Shown one piece after another: positions 25,520 through 34,171 of a stretch of 64,000 bases of DNA. Position 1 is the stretch's first letter, and every line of letters starts with the position of its first letter. Made by a program: the position numbers and the translations under genes. Source of the stretch: Parasphingorhabdus flavimaris (GTDB lineage: Bacteria; Pseudomonadota; Alphaproteobacteria; Sphingomonadales; Sphingomonadaceae). The stretch spans positions 232,771 to 296,770 of the forward strand of contig NZ_JABWMH010000005.1 in assembly GCF_013371215.1 (NCBI RefSeq). The letters run 5' to 3'. The notes under the pieces are model-generated. The model worked only from the letters and a program-made list of their open reading frames with translations. It did no database searches and was not told where the DNA came from.

Positions 25520-26415
25520 CCTGCCACCGTCCGGGGCCGGGCCTGCCGGTAGGTTCCCAATATCCGTACGCTATTGCAGTGAAAGCCGAGTTCCTCAAGC
25601 GCCCGATCGACCGCCGGATCGCCGGGAGCGCCTTCGATATCGGTGTAGAATTCAGTCGCCGCAAAACTGCTGCCCTGCTGATAGCTTTCCAGCTTGGTCA
25701 TGTTGACGCCGTTGGTCGCAAAGCTGCCCATCGCCTTATACAGGGCGGCCGGAATATTTTTTACCTCGAACACAAAGGTCGTCATCAACGGACCATCGGC
25801 TTCGGGCATTGTCGCCTCGGGCGCCAATATGACAAAGCGGGTGATATTGTCCGGCGAATCCTCGATCGCATCCTCGAGCGGTTGCAGGCCGTAAATTTGC
25901 GCGGCGAGCCGGGGCGCGATAGCCGCGGCATGGGGGTCGTCGGACTGGGCCACAAATGCTGCCGCCGCAGCCGTGTCGGCATAGGCTACCGGAATGATCC
26001 CGCGCTTGCGCAGATAATGGCGGCACTGGCCGAGCGCCTGGGGATGGCTCATCGCCGTCCTGATTTCGGCATCGGCAGATTTCGCCATCAGACAATGTGC
26101 GATCGGCATGAAATATTCGTCGACAATATGGAGGCCCGATTCGGGCAGCAGGAAGTGAATGTCGGCAACCCGGCCGTGGAGCGAATTTTCAATCGGGATG
26201 ATCGCGCAGCCTGCGGTGCCCTGTTTGACCGCATCGATGGCGTCCTCGAAGGAGAAGCAGGGAACCGGGAGGCCGTCAGCCGCATAATCGAGCGCAGCGA
26301 GATGGGAATTGGCACCGGGCGCGCCCTGAAAGGCAATCGCCTTTTCCGGCATTTCAGCGCCTTTTTCGGTCATTTTCCTGACCATGCCCAATGCGTTTTT
26401 CGGAAAGCTGTCCAT
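25516..26415 (-). CDS. pheA: prephenate dehydratase
   Basis: The 299-residue enzyme converts prephenate to phenylpyruvate in phenylalanine synthesis. The ATG at 26415, behind GAGGGG, is the likeliest start (26418 is an alternative). The catalytic domain shows AFQGAPGANSHLAA, CFSFEDAIDAVKQGTAGCAIIPIENSLHGRV and the TRF motif in DNITRFVIL. The C-terminal ACT domain (TTFVFEVKNIPAALYKAMGSF, then KLESYQQGSSF) provides Phe feedback control. It is a monofunctional enzyme without the chorismate mutase domain of E. coli PheA. It is divergent from the cytochrome c gene, an arrangement I recall from other sphingomonads. Confidence 0.95.
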   Translation of the reverse strand: MDSFPKNALGMVRKMTEKGAEMPEKAIAFQGAPGANSHLAALDYAADGLPVPCFSFEDAIDAVKQGTAGCAIIPIENSLHGRVADIHFLLPESGLHIVDEYFMPIAHCLMAKSADAEIRTAMSHPQALGQCRHYLRKRGIIPVAYADTAAAAAFVAQSDDPHAAAIAPRLAAQIYGLQPLEDAIEDSPDNITRFVILAPEATMPEADGPLMTTFVFEVKNIPAALYKAMGSFATNGVNMTKLESYQQGSSFAATEFYTDIEGAPGDPAVDRALEELGFHCNSVRILGTYRQARPRTVAG

Positions 26416-26626
26416 CATGCCCCTCTTTTGCAGCGAAGCGATAGTCGAACGGGACCGCGCGGGGCAAGAAATTACTGGCCCGATGAATGTGACGATCGAT
26501 ATTTTACACCCACAATTGCATGTTTGGCGGCAATTGAGGCCTTGCTTTGGTTCGTAGGCCTCTTTACAGACAGCACAAATTTGGCAGGCCCTCGGCCGCC
26601 GCTCACTCAGGGGTTTGAGAGAATAT

Positions 26627-27259
26627 ATGAGCAACAGCAACACCATCGCAGGCTGGGTACTGGCTGGCGGCATCGCCGCCCTCGGATTTTCCATCGTTAG
26701 CGGAAAATATTTTCACGCCGGAAAGCACGAGCGCCCAGAAGTCATGGGTTTCGAAATCGAAGGCGTTGAATCCTCAGGTGGCGCTGCTGATGCCGGTCCG
26801 TCGATCGAGACCTTGCTGCAAACCGCCGATGCCGCCGCAGGCGAAAAAGTTTTCGCCAAATGCGCAGCATGCCACACGATCAACCAGGGCGGTGCCAATG
26901 GCATCGGTCCGAATCTCTGGGACACCATGGGCAAGCCGCACGCCCATGTCGCCGGCTTTGCCTATAGCGACGCTTTGAAAAGCAAAGAAGGCAATTGGGA
27001 CTGGACGAATATGGATGCGTGGCTGAAGTCGCCTCGCAAATATGCCGATGGCACAAAGATGACCTTCGCCGGTCTCGGCAAGGCGGAAGATCGCGCCAAT
27101 TTGATGGTCTATCTGAACGCGCAGGGATCGAACATAGCCCTGCCAGCCGCACCGGTGATCGAAGAAGCACCGGCGGAAGAAGCCGCCGAAGCGGAAGCTG
27201 GCACGGACGCCGAAGCCGTTGAAGCGGTAGAAGCAGACGCAGCGGCAACCGCAGAATAG
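26627..27259 (+). CDS. membrane-anchored c-type cytochrome with acidic tail
   Basis: The 210-residue protein starts at the ATG at 26627. An uncleaved N-terminal anchor (TIAGWVLAGGIAALGFSIVSG) holds it on the periplasmic face, as in CycM. The class I cytochrome c domain contains the heme site CAACH and the Met ligand in DGTKMTFAGL, with GIGPNLWDTMGKPHAHVAGFAYSDA between them. Such proteins carry electrons from the bc1 complex to an aa3 oxidase. The last ~35 residues are an unusual Glu/Ala-rich tail (EEAPAEEAAEAEAGTDAEAV) that could dock on a basic partner. Confidence 0.93.
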   Translation: MSNSNTIAGWVLAGGIAALGFSIVSGKYFHAGKHERPEVMGFEIEGVESSGGAADAGPSIETLLQTADAAAGEKVFAKCAACHTINQGGANGIGPNLWDTMGKPHAHVAGFAYSDALKSKEGNWDWTNMDAWLKSPRKYADGTKMTFAGLGKAEDRANLMVYLNAQGSNIALPAAPVIEEAPAEEAAEAEAGTDAEAVEAVEADAAATAE

Positions 27260-27271
27260 CTGGCAAGGAAT

Positions 27272-27300
27272 AAGGCGGCCCAAACGCAGGCCGCCTTTAT
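27272..27300 (+). terminator. terminator of the cytochrome c gene, possibly bidirectional
   Basis: AAGGCGGCC (27272-27280), loop, GGCCGCCTT (27289-27297) then TATT. A perfect 9-bp stem lying between two convergent genes; on the minus strand it is followed by ATTCC. Confidence 0.85.
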
Positions 27301-27304
27301 TGCT

Positions 27305-28174
27305 CTAGCCGCAGTCCAGTTCGTAAAATTTCTGGATAACATCCCAGGCCTCGTCCGCGGTTTCGACAAACTGGAACAGCTCGAGATCCTTGCGGCTGAT
27401 CGTGCCCTCGTCGGCCAGGGCGTCGAAGTTGACCACCCGGTTCCAGAAGTCCTTGCCGAACAATAATATCGGAAGCGGTTCCATCTTGCCGGTCTGGACC
27501 AGCGTAACCAGTTCGAGAAACTCATCCAGCGTGCCAAATCCGCCCGGAAACACGGCTACCGCTCTCGCCCGGAGCAGGAAGTGCATCTTCCTCAGAGCGA
27601 AATAGTGGAACTGGAAGCTGAGCGAAGGCGTCACATATTCATTGGGCGCTTGCTCGTGCGGCAAGACAATGTTGAGACCGATCGACTCTTTGCCGACATC
27701 GGCAGCGCCGCGATTGGCCGCCTCCATGATCGACGGCCCGCCGCCGGAGCAGACGACGAAGTCGCGCTTGCCGTCGCTGGAAATGCCGCAGGCGCTGGCC
27801 AAGCGAGCAAGATTGCGGGCTTCGTCATAATATTTGGCTTTTTCTTTGAGGCGCACGGCGATCCTGCGGGATTCCTCGTCCGGCGCCGCCTCGATCAGCG
27901 CATCGGCCTTGTCGGGCTCGGGGATGCGCGCGGAACCGTACATCACCAGTGTCGATCCGATGTTCGCTTCGTCAAGCAGCATTTCGGGCTTTAGCAGTTC
28001 GAGCTGGAACCGGACCGGACGCAATTCTTCGCGGAGCAGAAACTCGGTATCCTGAAAGGCCAGCCGATAGGCCGGGTCCCGGGTCTGAGCCGTGCTGACC
28101 GCTGCCTTTTCGGCGAATTCGGCTTCCTGCTTGGCGTGGTGAAAACGGTGGTCGTGGAGATCTTTATTTGTCAT
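27305..28174 (-). CDS. LOG-family (TIGR00730) Rossmann-fold protein
   Basis: The 289-residue protein carries the LOG signature PGGFGTLDEFLE together with VVCSGGGPSIMEAANRGAADVG. LOG proteins are phosphoribohydrolases that release cytokinin-type bases or other nucleobases from nucleoside 5'-monophosphates. Many were mis-annotated as lysine decarboxylases. The N-terminal ~100 residues are longer than in the minimal ~190-residue LOG enzymes and resemble the long proteobacterial subgroup. The substrate in this organism is unknown. Confidence 0.88.
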   Translation of the reverse strand: MTNKDLHDHRFHHAKQEAEFAEKAAVSTAQTRDPAYRLAFQDTEFLLREELRPVRFQLELLKPEMLLDEANIGSTLVMYGSARIPEPDKADALIEAAPDEESRRIAVRLKEKAKYYDEARNLARLASACGISSDGKRDFVVCSGGGPSIMEAANRGAADVGKESIGLNIVLPHEQAPNEYVTPSLSFQFHYFALRKMHFLLRARAVAVFPGGFGTLDEFLELVTLVQTGKMEPLPILLFGKDFWNRVVNFDALADEGTISRKDLELFQFVETADEAWDVIQKFYELDCG

Positions 28175-28224
28175 CGGCCAGCCCTAACGCATAGATTAAC
28201 GACTGGCCAGTGGCCTTGTCGAGC

Positions 28225-28908
28225 CTAACGACAATATCCGTTGCCGCTCATGTCGAGATGGAAATGGTTGCGATGGGCGGCGTTATAATCGGGGCTGAGC
28301 ACGGTACCGAAACGCTTGCAGGCGCTGTCGTGGATCGCCGCGAGAAACTGCATTTCGCGGCGTCCGCTCTGCCAGTTGTTTTCAACCGTGATTCGCCGCC
28401 CGTCGGTCAGCACGAAGGCGGATACGTCAATCGCATTGGCATGCGCATGTTGCGACAATTTACCCGAGCCAGCGATGTTCCGGCAACTGTAGCTGCCCAT
28501 GGTTTCGATACGCTGCAGATCGCTGCCGAGATACTGGCGGGCTGCGCGTTTGACGGCATATTCGGTCCATGCGGCAAATTTGCTTGCCAGCTCGCATTTG
28601 ACCGGACCGAGATTGGTCACATCCGCCCCGACATCGAGCAGCTTGATACTGTCGATCTGGCTGCATCCGCCGCTGAACTGCCGATTGGGCAGCGGTGAAA
28701 AGCGGACATTTGCCTTTCCGAGGTCACTGAAACATTGCCGCGCGGAAGGCGATGGATCGAAAGAGCCGAGACCGGCGGAGGCCTGAGGCCGTTGCGACCC
28801 GCTTCCGTTTCCGGAGGGTATCGCTCCACAGGCGCTGAGCAACAGCGAGACCAGTCCCAGAGTCGCGATTGTTCGCCCTCGGCGTTTGTCGTCTAAGGTG
28901 AATTTCAT
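28225..28908 (-). CDS. extensin-like C-terminal domain lipoprotein
   Basis: The 227-residue protein has a lipoprotein signal with lipobox LSAC (Cys27) after a basic N-terminus. The mature part matches the Extensin_C family (PF06904), widespread in alphaproteobacteria: CSQIDSIKLLDVG, CELASKFAAWTEYAVKRAA, YSCRNIAG, then HAHANAIDVSAFVL and HRNHFHLDMSGNGYC. The conserved His/Asp residues (HANAID, NHFHLD) are arranged as in zinc LAS-type peptidases, so peptidoglycan cleavage is a reasonable inference, unproven. Several Cys probably form disulfides. Confidence 0.9.
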   Translation of the reverse strand: MKFTLDDKRRGRTIATLGLVSLLLSACGAIPSGNGSGSQRPQASAGLGSFDPSPSARQCFSDLGKANVRFSPLPNRQFSGGCSQIDSIKLLDVGADVTNLGPVKCELASKFAAWTEYAVKRAARQYLGSDLQRIETMGSYSCRNIAGSGKLSQHAHANAIDVSAFVLTDGRRITVENNWQSGRREMQFLAAIHDSACKRFGTVLSPDYNAAHRNHFHLDMSGNGYCR

Positions 28909-29051
28909 GTTCTTATCTATGGCACAAGATGGTTAATTTTAGCCTGATGGCCGTGGTTAATTTTTTCCTTCCACGGCGTCACACCGGCCAGGCGACAAGT
29001 TGCGACAATTTTATACTGGACCATCCGGCCCGCAATATCCAAGACAATGGC

Positions 29052-29660
29052 ATGAAAATTTTGCGGAAATTGAACAGCCTGCCGGTCTTCTGGATATTAT
29101 TGTCGATACCGGCAATTCTGATGGTCCGCGGATATTTGGCCGGCGATATCATCGCGATGGACATGCTCCATCCGACGGGAGAATTCTCGGCCCGGTTCAT
29201 GATCGTCGCCATGATCATCACACCGCTATCCGTTATATTCGGGAACCGGCAGTGGATCGCATGGATGATGAAGCGACGCCGGTCCTTCGGACTTGCTGCC
29301 TTTGGATATGGCATGCTCCACCTGATATTCTACATCATCGACATGGAGGCTCTCGAGCCCATATTGGCCGAATTCTGGGCGCCGGGCATCTGGACCGGCT
29401 GGGCGGCCCTGTTAGTCTTTGTGCCGCTGGCTGTGACCAGCAACAACCTGTCGATGCGGCGCCTGAAACAAAGTTGGAAGCATTTGCAACGACTGGTCTA
29501 TATCGCCGCGCTGCTGACGCTTGCTCATTGGCTGTTAATCCACGATGGCGTAGGCGGGGCCCTGGCACATTTTATTCCGCTTCTGCTATTGGAGCTATTG
29601 AGAGTCATTATCATATATGGCAGAAGAAATAATGGACTGACGCAGCGCGAATCGCTGTAG
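29052..29660 (+). CDS. ferric-reductase-like (MsrQ/YedZ-type) heme membrane protein
   Basis: The protein has about 202 residues and five to six membrane segments, starting at the ATG at 29052; the longer frame from 28929 adds sequence unlike a membrane protein. Histidines in helices (GYGMLHLIFYIID; SWKHLQRLVYIAALLTLAHWLLIH) are placed as heme b ligands, as in MsrQ and the ferric reductase transmembrane domain. MsrQ feeds electrons to the periplasmic methionine-sulfoxide reductase MsrP, but no msrP is in the window, so the partner is unknown. A PepSY-domain protein follows 26 bases downstream. Confidence 0.82.
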   Translation: MKILRKLNSLPVFWILLSIPAILMVRGYLAGDIIAMDMLHPTGEFSARFMIVAMIITPLSVIFGNRQWIAWMMKRRRSFGLAAFGYGMLHLIFYIIDMEALEPILAEFWAPGIWTGWAALLVFVPLAVTSNNLSMRRLKQSWKHLQRLVYIAALLTLAHWLLIHDGVGGALAHFIPLLLLELLRVIIIYGRRNNGLTQRESL

Positions 29661-29686
29661 ACCGAATTGATCTGGAGAAACTGACA

Positions 29687-29998
29687 ATGAAATATTCTGT
29701 AATCACCGCTGCTGCGACTGCCTTGATCGCCACCGCAGGCCTGTCCTCCCCTGCCCTTGCGACCGGCAAGATGAGCTGCGAAGCGGGTCCGCAATCCGGT
29801 TGGAAAACGCAGGACGAGCTGAAAGCCGATCTGGTCAAAAAAGGCTGGACGATCAAAAAATCGAAGATCGATGGCGGCTGCTACGAAGTCTATGGCACCA
29901 CCCCCGAAGGTGACCGCGTAGAAGCCTATTTCCACCCTGTATCGCTCGAAAAACTGCTGGTTTCACGCCGCGGCGAGATTCTTTTCCGCAAGCAATAG
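29687..29998 (+). CDS. secreted PepSY-domain protein
   Basis: A 103-residue protein with a signal peptide (hydrophobic core to about residue 22, ALA-T cleavage). The mature part is one PepSY domain: WKTQDELKADLVKKGWTIKKSKIDGGCYEVYGTTPEGDRVEAYFHPVS, split here for length: the helix DELKADLVKKGW and strands CYEVYG and VEAYFHP are visible. Two Cys may form a disulfide. Downstream of a ferric-reductase-like gene, and with a GAGAA ribosome site, it is probably part of the same unit. PepSY domains often accompany heme-type membrane reductases. Confidence 0.85.
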   Translation: MKYSVITAAATALIATAGLSSPALATGKMSCEAGPQSGWKTQDELKADLVKKGWTIKKSKIDGGCYEVYGTTPEGDRVEAYFHPVSLEKLLVSRRGEILFRKQ

Positions 29999-30061
29999 AC
30001 GGTATCATTCGCAACCAAGATCGCGCTTGACATGCTGCGCCGCACCATACAAAGCGGCGCC

Positions 30062-30110
30062 GGGCCACGCGGTCCCAACGCCGCGCGAGCTCTCTGTAAG
30101 GAGAAGCGTT
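30062..30110 (+). ncRNA. candidate serC RNA motif (5' leader of serC)
   Basis: Two hairpins lie directly before serC. GGGCC (30062-30066) pairs with GGTCCC (30071-30076, one bulge) and GCTCTC (30089-30094) pairs with GAGAAGC (30101-30107, one bulge), hiding part of the AAGGAG ribosome site. The single-stranded AACGCCGCGCGA joins them. This layout agrees with the serC motif of alphaproteobacteria (a conserved structured leader described upstream of serC-serA) as I remember it. A TTGACA at 30027-30032 would start transcription close to the first hairpin. A further GCGCCGC/GCGGCGC stem (30037-30060) lies in that promoter area. Confidence 0.6.
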
Positions 30111-30113
30111 TAA

Positions 30114-31286
30114 ATGACTGATACCAATGTACCGACGCCAGAATTGCGTCCTGACTGCCCGAATTTTTCTTCGGGTCCGACAGCCAAATTCCCCGGCTGG
30201 TCCCTCGACAAGATCAACACCATCGCCATGGGTCGTTCGCACCGTTCCGCGACCGGCAAGGCGCGTCTGAAATATGCGATCGACCTTAGTCGCGAGCTGC
30301 TCGGCATCCCCGACGACTATCTGATCGGCATCGTGCCGGCCTCCGATACCGGCGCCGTCGAACTGGCGATGTGGAACATGCTGGGCGCCCGCCCGGTGAC
30401 CGTTGCCGCATGGGAAAGCTTCGGCAATGTCTGGATTCAGGACGCCGTCAAGCAGCTCAAACCTGCCAATCTGACCGTCCTTGAAGCCGATTATGGCGAA
30501 ATTCCCGACCTGACCTCGATCGACAAGGGTGACGATATTGTCTTCACCTGGAACGGCACGACCTCGGGCGCGAAAATTCCAAACACCGACTGGATCGCCG
30601 ACGACCGCGAAGGTGTCACGATCAACGACGCAACCAGCGCCGTCTTTGCCCAGCCGATGGACTGGTCCAAGCTCGATGCCACCACCTACAGCTGGCAGAA
30701 GGTCATGGGATCGGAAGCCGGTCACGGCATGCTGATCCTCAGCCCGCGCGCCGTCGAACGGATCGAAAGCTACAGCCCGTCCTGGCCGCTGCCGAAAATC
30801 TTCCGGGTGAAAAAGGGCGACAAGCTCAATACCGCGATCTTTGAAGGCGCGACGATCAACACGCCATCGCTGCTTGCCACCGAAGACTATATCGCTTCGC
30901 TCGAATGGGCCAAGTCGATCGGCGGCCTGCCCGAACTGCATGCCCGCGCGGACCGCAACGCGAAAACCGTTCACGACTGGATCGAAGCCACGCCGTGGAT
31001 GCGCAACATGGTCAGCGATCCGGCAAAATGGACCAACACCGGCGTCTGCATGGTGTTCCAGGGCAACTGGTATGACGGTCTCGACGACGATGCCAAGGCC
31101 TCCGTGCCCAAGAAGATCGCCGCAATGCTCGAGAAAATGGACATTGCCTACGACTTCAACGGCTATCGTGATGCACCGCCGTCGCTGCGCATCTGGTGCG
31201 GTTCGACGGTCGAGCAGGAAGACATTCGCCGTCTGCTGCTGTGGATCGAATGGGCTTATGCTCAGGTGAAAGCCGAACTTTCCTGA
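30114..31286 (+). CDS. serC: phosphoserine aminotransferase
   Basis: The 390-residue PLP enzyme forms 3-phosphoserine from 3-phosphohydroxypyruvate and glutamate; SerC often also works in pyridoxal synthesis. The alphaproteobacterial class begins with RPDCPNFSSGPTAKFPGW and GRSHRSATGKARLKYAI. The PLP lysine lies in TYSWQKVMGSEAGHGML, and DATSAVFAQPMDW marks the PLP-phosphate side. It is preceded by the structured leader with the AAGGAG site and followed by serA, so serine synthesis is controlled as one unit. Confidence 0.96.
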   Translation: MTDTNVPTPELRPDCPNFSSGPTAKFPGWSLDKINTIAMGRSHRSATGKARLKYAIDLSRELLGIPDDYLIGIVPASDTGAVELAMWNMLGARPVTVAAWESFGNVWIQDAVKQLKPANLTVLEADYGEIPDLTSIDKGDDIVFTWNGTTSGAKIPNTDWIADDREGVTINDATSAVFAQPMDWSKLDATTYSWQKVMGSEAGHGMLILSPRAVERIESYSPSWPLPKIFRVKKGDKLNTAIFEGATINTPSLLATEDYIASLEWAKSIGGLPELHARADRNAKTVHDWIEATPWMRNMVSDPAKWTNTGVCMVFQGNWYDGLDDDAKASVPKKIAAMLEKMDIAYDFNGYRDAPPSLRIWCGSTVEQEDIRRLLLWIEWAYAQVKAELS

Positions 31287-31296
31287 ACTTGTGTCG

Positions 31297-31348
31297 CCCC
31301 GGCGAGAGCCGGGGCCAGACCAATGTCCTGCGATAGCGCCATTGGTCT
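31297..31348 (+). repeat. tandem hairpins between serC and serA (REP-like)
   Basis: CCCCGGC-GAGA-GCCGGGG (31297-31314) is followed by AGACCAATG (31317-31325) and its perfect complement CATTGGTCT (31340-31348). The first stem resembles the GC-rich CCCCGGC...GCCGGGG repeats dispersed through sphingomonad genomes. It could attenuate readthrough into serA or stabilise the serC message. Confidence 0.6.
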
Positions 31349-31395
31349 TTAAGCCGGCCCGTGCCGGTGCGATCATTCCGACAAGGAACATTATC

Positions 31396-32979
31396 ATGCC
31401 AAAAGTACTTATATCCGACAAAATGGACCCGAAAGCCGCCGAGATTTTCCGCGAGCGTGGCTGCGAAGTTGACGAAATCACCGGCCAGACGCCAGAAGAG
31501 CTGATGAAGATCATCGGCGAATATGACGGCCTTGCCATTCGCTCCTCGACCACGGTCACGCCTGAAATACTGGAAGCGGCAACCAATCTGAAAGTGGTTG
31601 GACGCGCCGGAATCGGTGTCGACAATGTCGATATTCCTGCCGCCTCCGCCAAGGGCGTTGTGGTCATGAACACCCCGTTCGGCAACAGCATCACCACGGC
31701 AGAACATGCCATCGCCCTGATGTTCGCTCTCGCGCGCCAGCTTCCCTCCGCCGACGCGTCGACCCAAGCCGGCAAATGGGAAAAGTCCAAATTCATGGGC
31801 GTCGAGCTGACCAGCAAGACGCTTGGCCTGATCGGTGCCGGCAATATCGGCTCGATCGTCGCCGAACGCGCCATTGGCCTGCGGATGAAGGTTGTGGCCT
31901 ATGACCCGTTCCTGACCGAAGAGCGGGCCGTTGAAATGGGTGTCGAAAAAGTCTCGCTGGACGATCTGCTCGCCCGCGCCGACTTTATCACCATGCACAC
32001 CCCGCTCACCGACCAGACGCGCAATATCCTGTCTGCCGAAGCGCTGGCCAAGACCAAGCCGGGCGTTCGTATCATCAACTGCGCGCGCGGCGGATTGATC
32101 GACGAAGCGGCGTTGAAGGATGCTCTGGAATCAGGCCATGTCGCGGGCGCTGCGCTCGATGTGTTCGCCCAGGAGCCGGCGAAGGAAAACCCGTTGTTCG
32201 GCGCGCCAAACCTTATTTGTACGCCGCATCTGGGTGCTTCCACCAGCGAAGCCCAGGTCAATGTCGCAATCCAGGTGGCCGAGCAGATGGCCGATTATCT
32301 GGTCAACGGCGGCGTCGAAAACGCGCTCAACATGCCCAGCCTTTCCGCCGAACAGGCTCCGAAGCTGAAACCCTATATGACGCTTGCCACCCAATTGGGT
32401 TCGCTTGTCGGCCAGCTCGCCGCTGACCAGATCAAGGGTGTCTCCGTCGAAGTGGAAGGCGCGGCCGCCGAACTGGACCAGAAGCCGATTACGGCAGCGG
32501 TGCTGGCCGGCCTGATGCGCGCCTATAGCGACACGGTCAACATGGTCAACGCGCCCTATCTGGCGAAAGAACGCGGCCTTGACGTTCGCGAAATCCGCCA
32601 CGAGCGTGAAGGCGACTATCACACGTTGGTCCGCGTTTCCGTGACCACCGACGAAGGCGAAAAATCGGTTGCCGGCACCCTGTTCGGATCTTCCGGCCCG
32701 CGGCTGGTCGAGATGTTCGGCATCAAGGTCGAAGCCGATCTCGAAGGCGACATGCTCTATGTCGTCAACCAGGATCAGCCCGGCTTTATCGGCAGCGTCG
32801 GTTCGACGCTTGGCGCAGCCGGCGTCAATATCGGTACCTTCCACCTCGGCCGTCGCAGCGATGCGCCGGGTGGCGAAGCGGTGTTGCTGCTTTCGATCGA
32901 TTCGCCGGTTGAAGAGCCAGTGCTCTGGTCCGTTTGTCAGCTGGAAGGCGTCAAAACGGTCAAGGCCCTGCGCTTTTAG
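31396..32979 (+). CDS. serA: D-3-phosphoglycerate dehydrogenase
   Basis: The 527-residue protein catalyses the first step of serine synthesis. The start is the ATG at 31396, as MPKVLISDKMDPKAAEIF is the family N-terminus. The NAD site is LGLIGAGNIGSIVAERA; catalytic residues are Arg in NCARGGLIDE, Glu in DVFAQEP and His in CTPHLGASTSE. The long form is complete, with the intervening allosteric-substrate-binding domain and a C-terminal ACT domain (MLYVVNQDQPGFIGSVGSTLG) for serine feedback. It is encoded after serC and upstream of hisZ-purA. Confidence 0.97.
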   Translation: MPKVLISDKMDPKAAEIFRERGCEVDEITGQTPEELMKIIGEYDGLAIRSSTTVTPEILEAATNLKVVGRAGIGVDNVDIPAASAKGVVVMNTPFGNSITTAEHAIALMFALARQLPSADASTQAGKWEKSKFMGVELTSKTLGLIGAGNIGSIVAERAIGLRMKVVAYDPFLTEERAVEMGVEKVSLDDLLARADFITMHTPLTDQTRNILSAEALAKTKPGVRIINCARGGLIDEAALKDALESGHVAGAALDVFAQEPAKENPLFGAPNLICTPHLGASTSEAQVNVAIQVAEQMADYLVNGGVENALNMPSLSAEQAPKLKPYMTLATQLGSLVGQLAADQIKGVSVEVEGAAAELDQKPITAAVLAGLMRAYSDTVNMVNAPYLAKERGLDVREIRHEREGDYHTLVRVSVTTDEGEKSVAGTLFGSSGPRLVEMFGIKVEADLEGDMLYVVNQDQPGFIGSVGSTLGAAGVNIGTFHLGRRSDAPGGEAVLLLSIDSPVEEPVLWSVCQLEGVKTVKALRF

Positions 32980-33043
32980 ATTGAACGGCCAAAAGCCAAG
33001 AAAAAGGATGGCCTGAGCCTTTGCTTGGGCTATGGAGCAGGCC

Positions 33044-34159
33044 ATGAGAACGCCATCCAATCTCTTGCCCGAAGGATTCCATGACGCGTTGCCGCCTTTT
33101 GCCGAGGCGGCATCGCGACTGGAGCGCGATGTACTCGATACGCTGGCCAGCCATGGCTATGCCCGTGTGTCGCCGCCACTCGCGGAATATGAGGACGGCC
33201 TGGCCGAGCGGATGCAGGGTGCGTCGAGCAGCGACCTGATGCGTTTTGTCGATCCGATTTCGCAACGCACGCTGGCATTGCGGCCGGACATGACGGTACA
33301 GATCGGCCGGATTGCGACCACAAGCCTTGCCGACCGGCCCCGCCCGCTGAGACTGAGCTATTCGGGCCAGGTTCTGAAACTGCGCTCCGGCCAGTTGCAG
33401 CCGGAACGCAGCCGTTTGCAAATCGGGGCAGAGCTGATCGGCAACGACAGCGTCATCGCCGCCAGCGAGATTGTCTCGGTCGCGATCGAAGCGCTGGAAC
33501 GAGCGGGTGTCACCGGCATCACGGTTGATTTCACCCTGCCCGACCTGATTGACATATTGGCGGCGGGCCCGTTGCCGCTGAACCAGACCCAGATCGACGA
33601 GGTACGCAGCGAACTGGACATGAAAGATGCCGGCGGCCTCAGCGCGATCGGCGCAACCGGCTATCTGCCGCTGATTGAAGCAACCGGCCCGTTTGACGAG
33701 GCGATGGCCAGATTGCGCGCGTTTGATACCGATGGACTGCTCGACACGCGGCTGGACGGTGTTTCGCAGATCGCGGCAAGCATCAAGGGCAAGGCGAGCC
33801 TCACGCTGGACCCGACCGAACGACACGGATTTGAATATCAGAACTGGTTCGGCTTCACGCTCTATGCCGATACTTTTATAGGCGCGCTGGGACGCGGCGG
33901 CAGCTATCAGATCAATCGTCCCGATGGCAACACCGAAGCTGCAGTCGGCTTTTCGCTTTACCCCAATCCGCTGATCGACGCCGGCTTCGGAGCGCAGCTC
34001 CGCGACCAGATATTCTTGCCTGTCGGACATGACCGCGCAGCGGCAGCCCGCCTGCGTGACGCTGGCTGGCGCACGGTCGCGGCTCTGTCCGACAAGGATC
34101 AGGCGCAGGCGCTTGGTTGTACGCATATCTTGAACGGCGATCAGCCGGAACCATTATAG
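33044..34159 (+). CDS. hisZ: ATP phosphoribosyltransferase regulatory subunit HisZ
   Basis: The 371-residue protein is a paralogue of histidyl-tRNA synthetase that has lost tRNA charging and activates short-form HisG in the first step of histidine synthesis. The ATG at 33044 lies behind GGAG. The class II synthetase core is visible (LLPEGFHDALPPFAEAASRLE, TLALRPDMTVQIGR, RLSYSGQVLK, RSRLQIGAELIG), while the C-terminal part is short and lacks an anticodon-binding domain. No hisG is in the window; it must be elsewhere. The purA start follows 12 bases downstream. Confidence 0.9.
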   Translation: MRTPSNLLPEGFHDALPPFAEAASRLERDVLDTLASHGYARVSPPLAEYEDGLAERMQGASSSDLMRFVDPISQRTLALRPDMTVQIGRIATTSLADRPRPLRLSYSGQVLKLRSGQLQPERSRLQIGAELIGNDSVIAASEIVSVAIEALERAGVTGITVDFTLPDLIDILAAGPLPLNQTQIDEVRSELDMKDAGGLSAIGATGYLPLIEATGPFDEAMARLRAFDTDGLLDTRLDGVSQIAASIKGKASLTLDPTERHGFEYQNWFGFTLYADTFIGALGRGGSYQINRPDGNTEAAVGFSLYPNPLIDAGFGAQLRDQIFLPVGHDRAAAARLRDAGWRTVAALSDKDQAQALGCTHILNGDQPEPL

Positions 34160-34171
34160 GAAAGTGAATCC

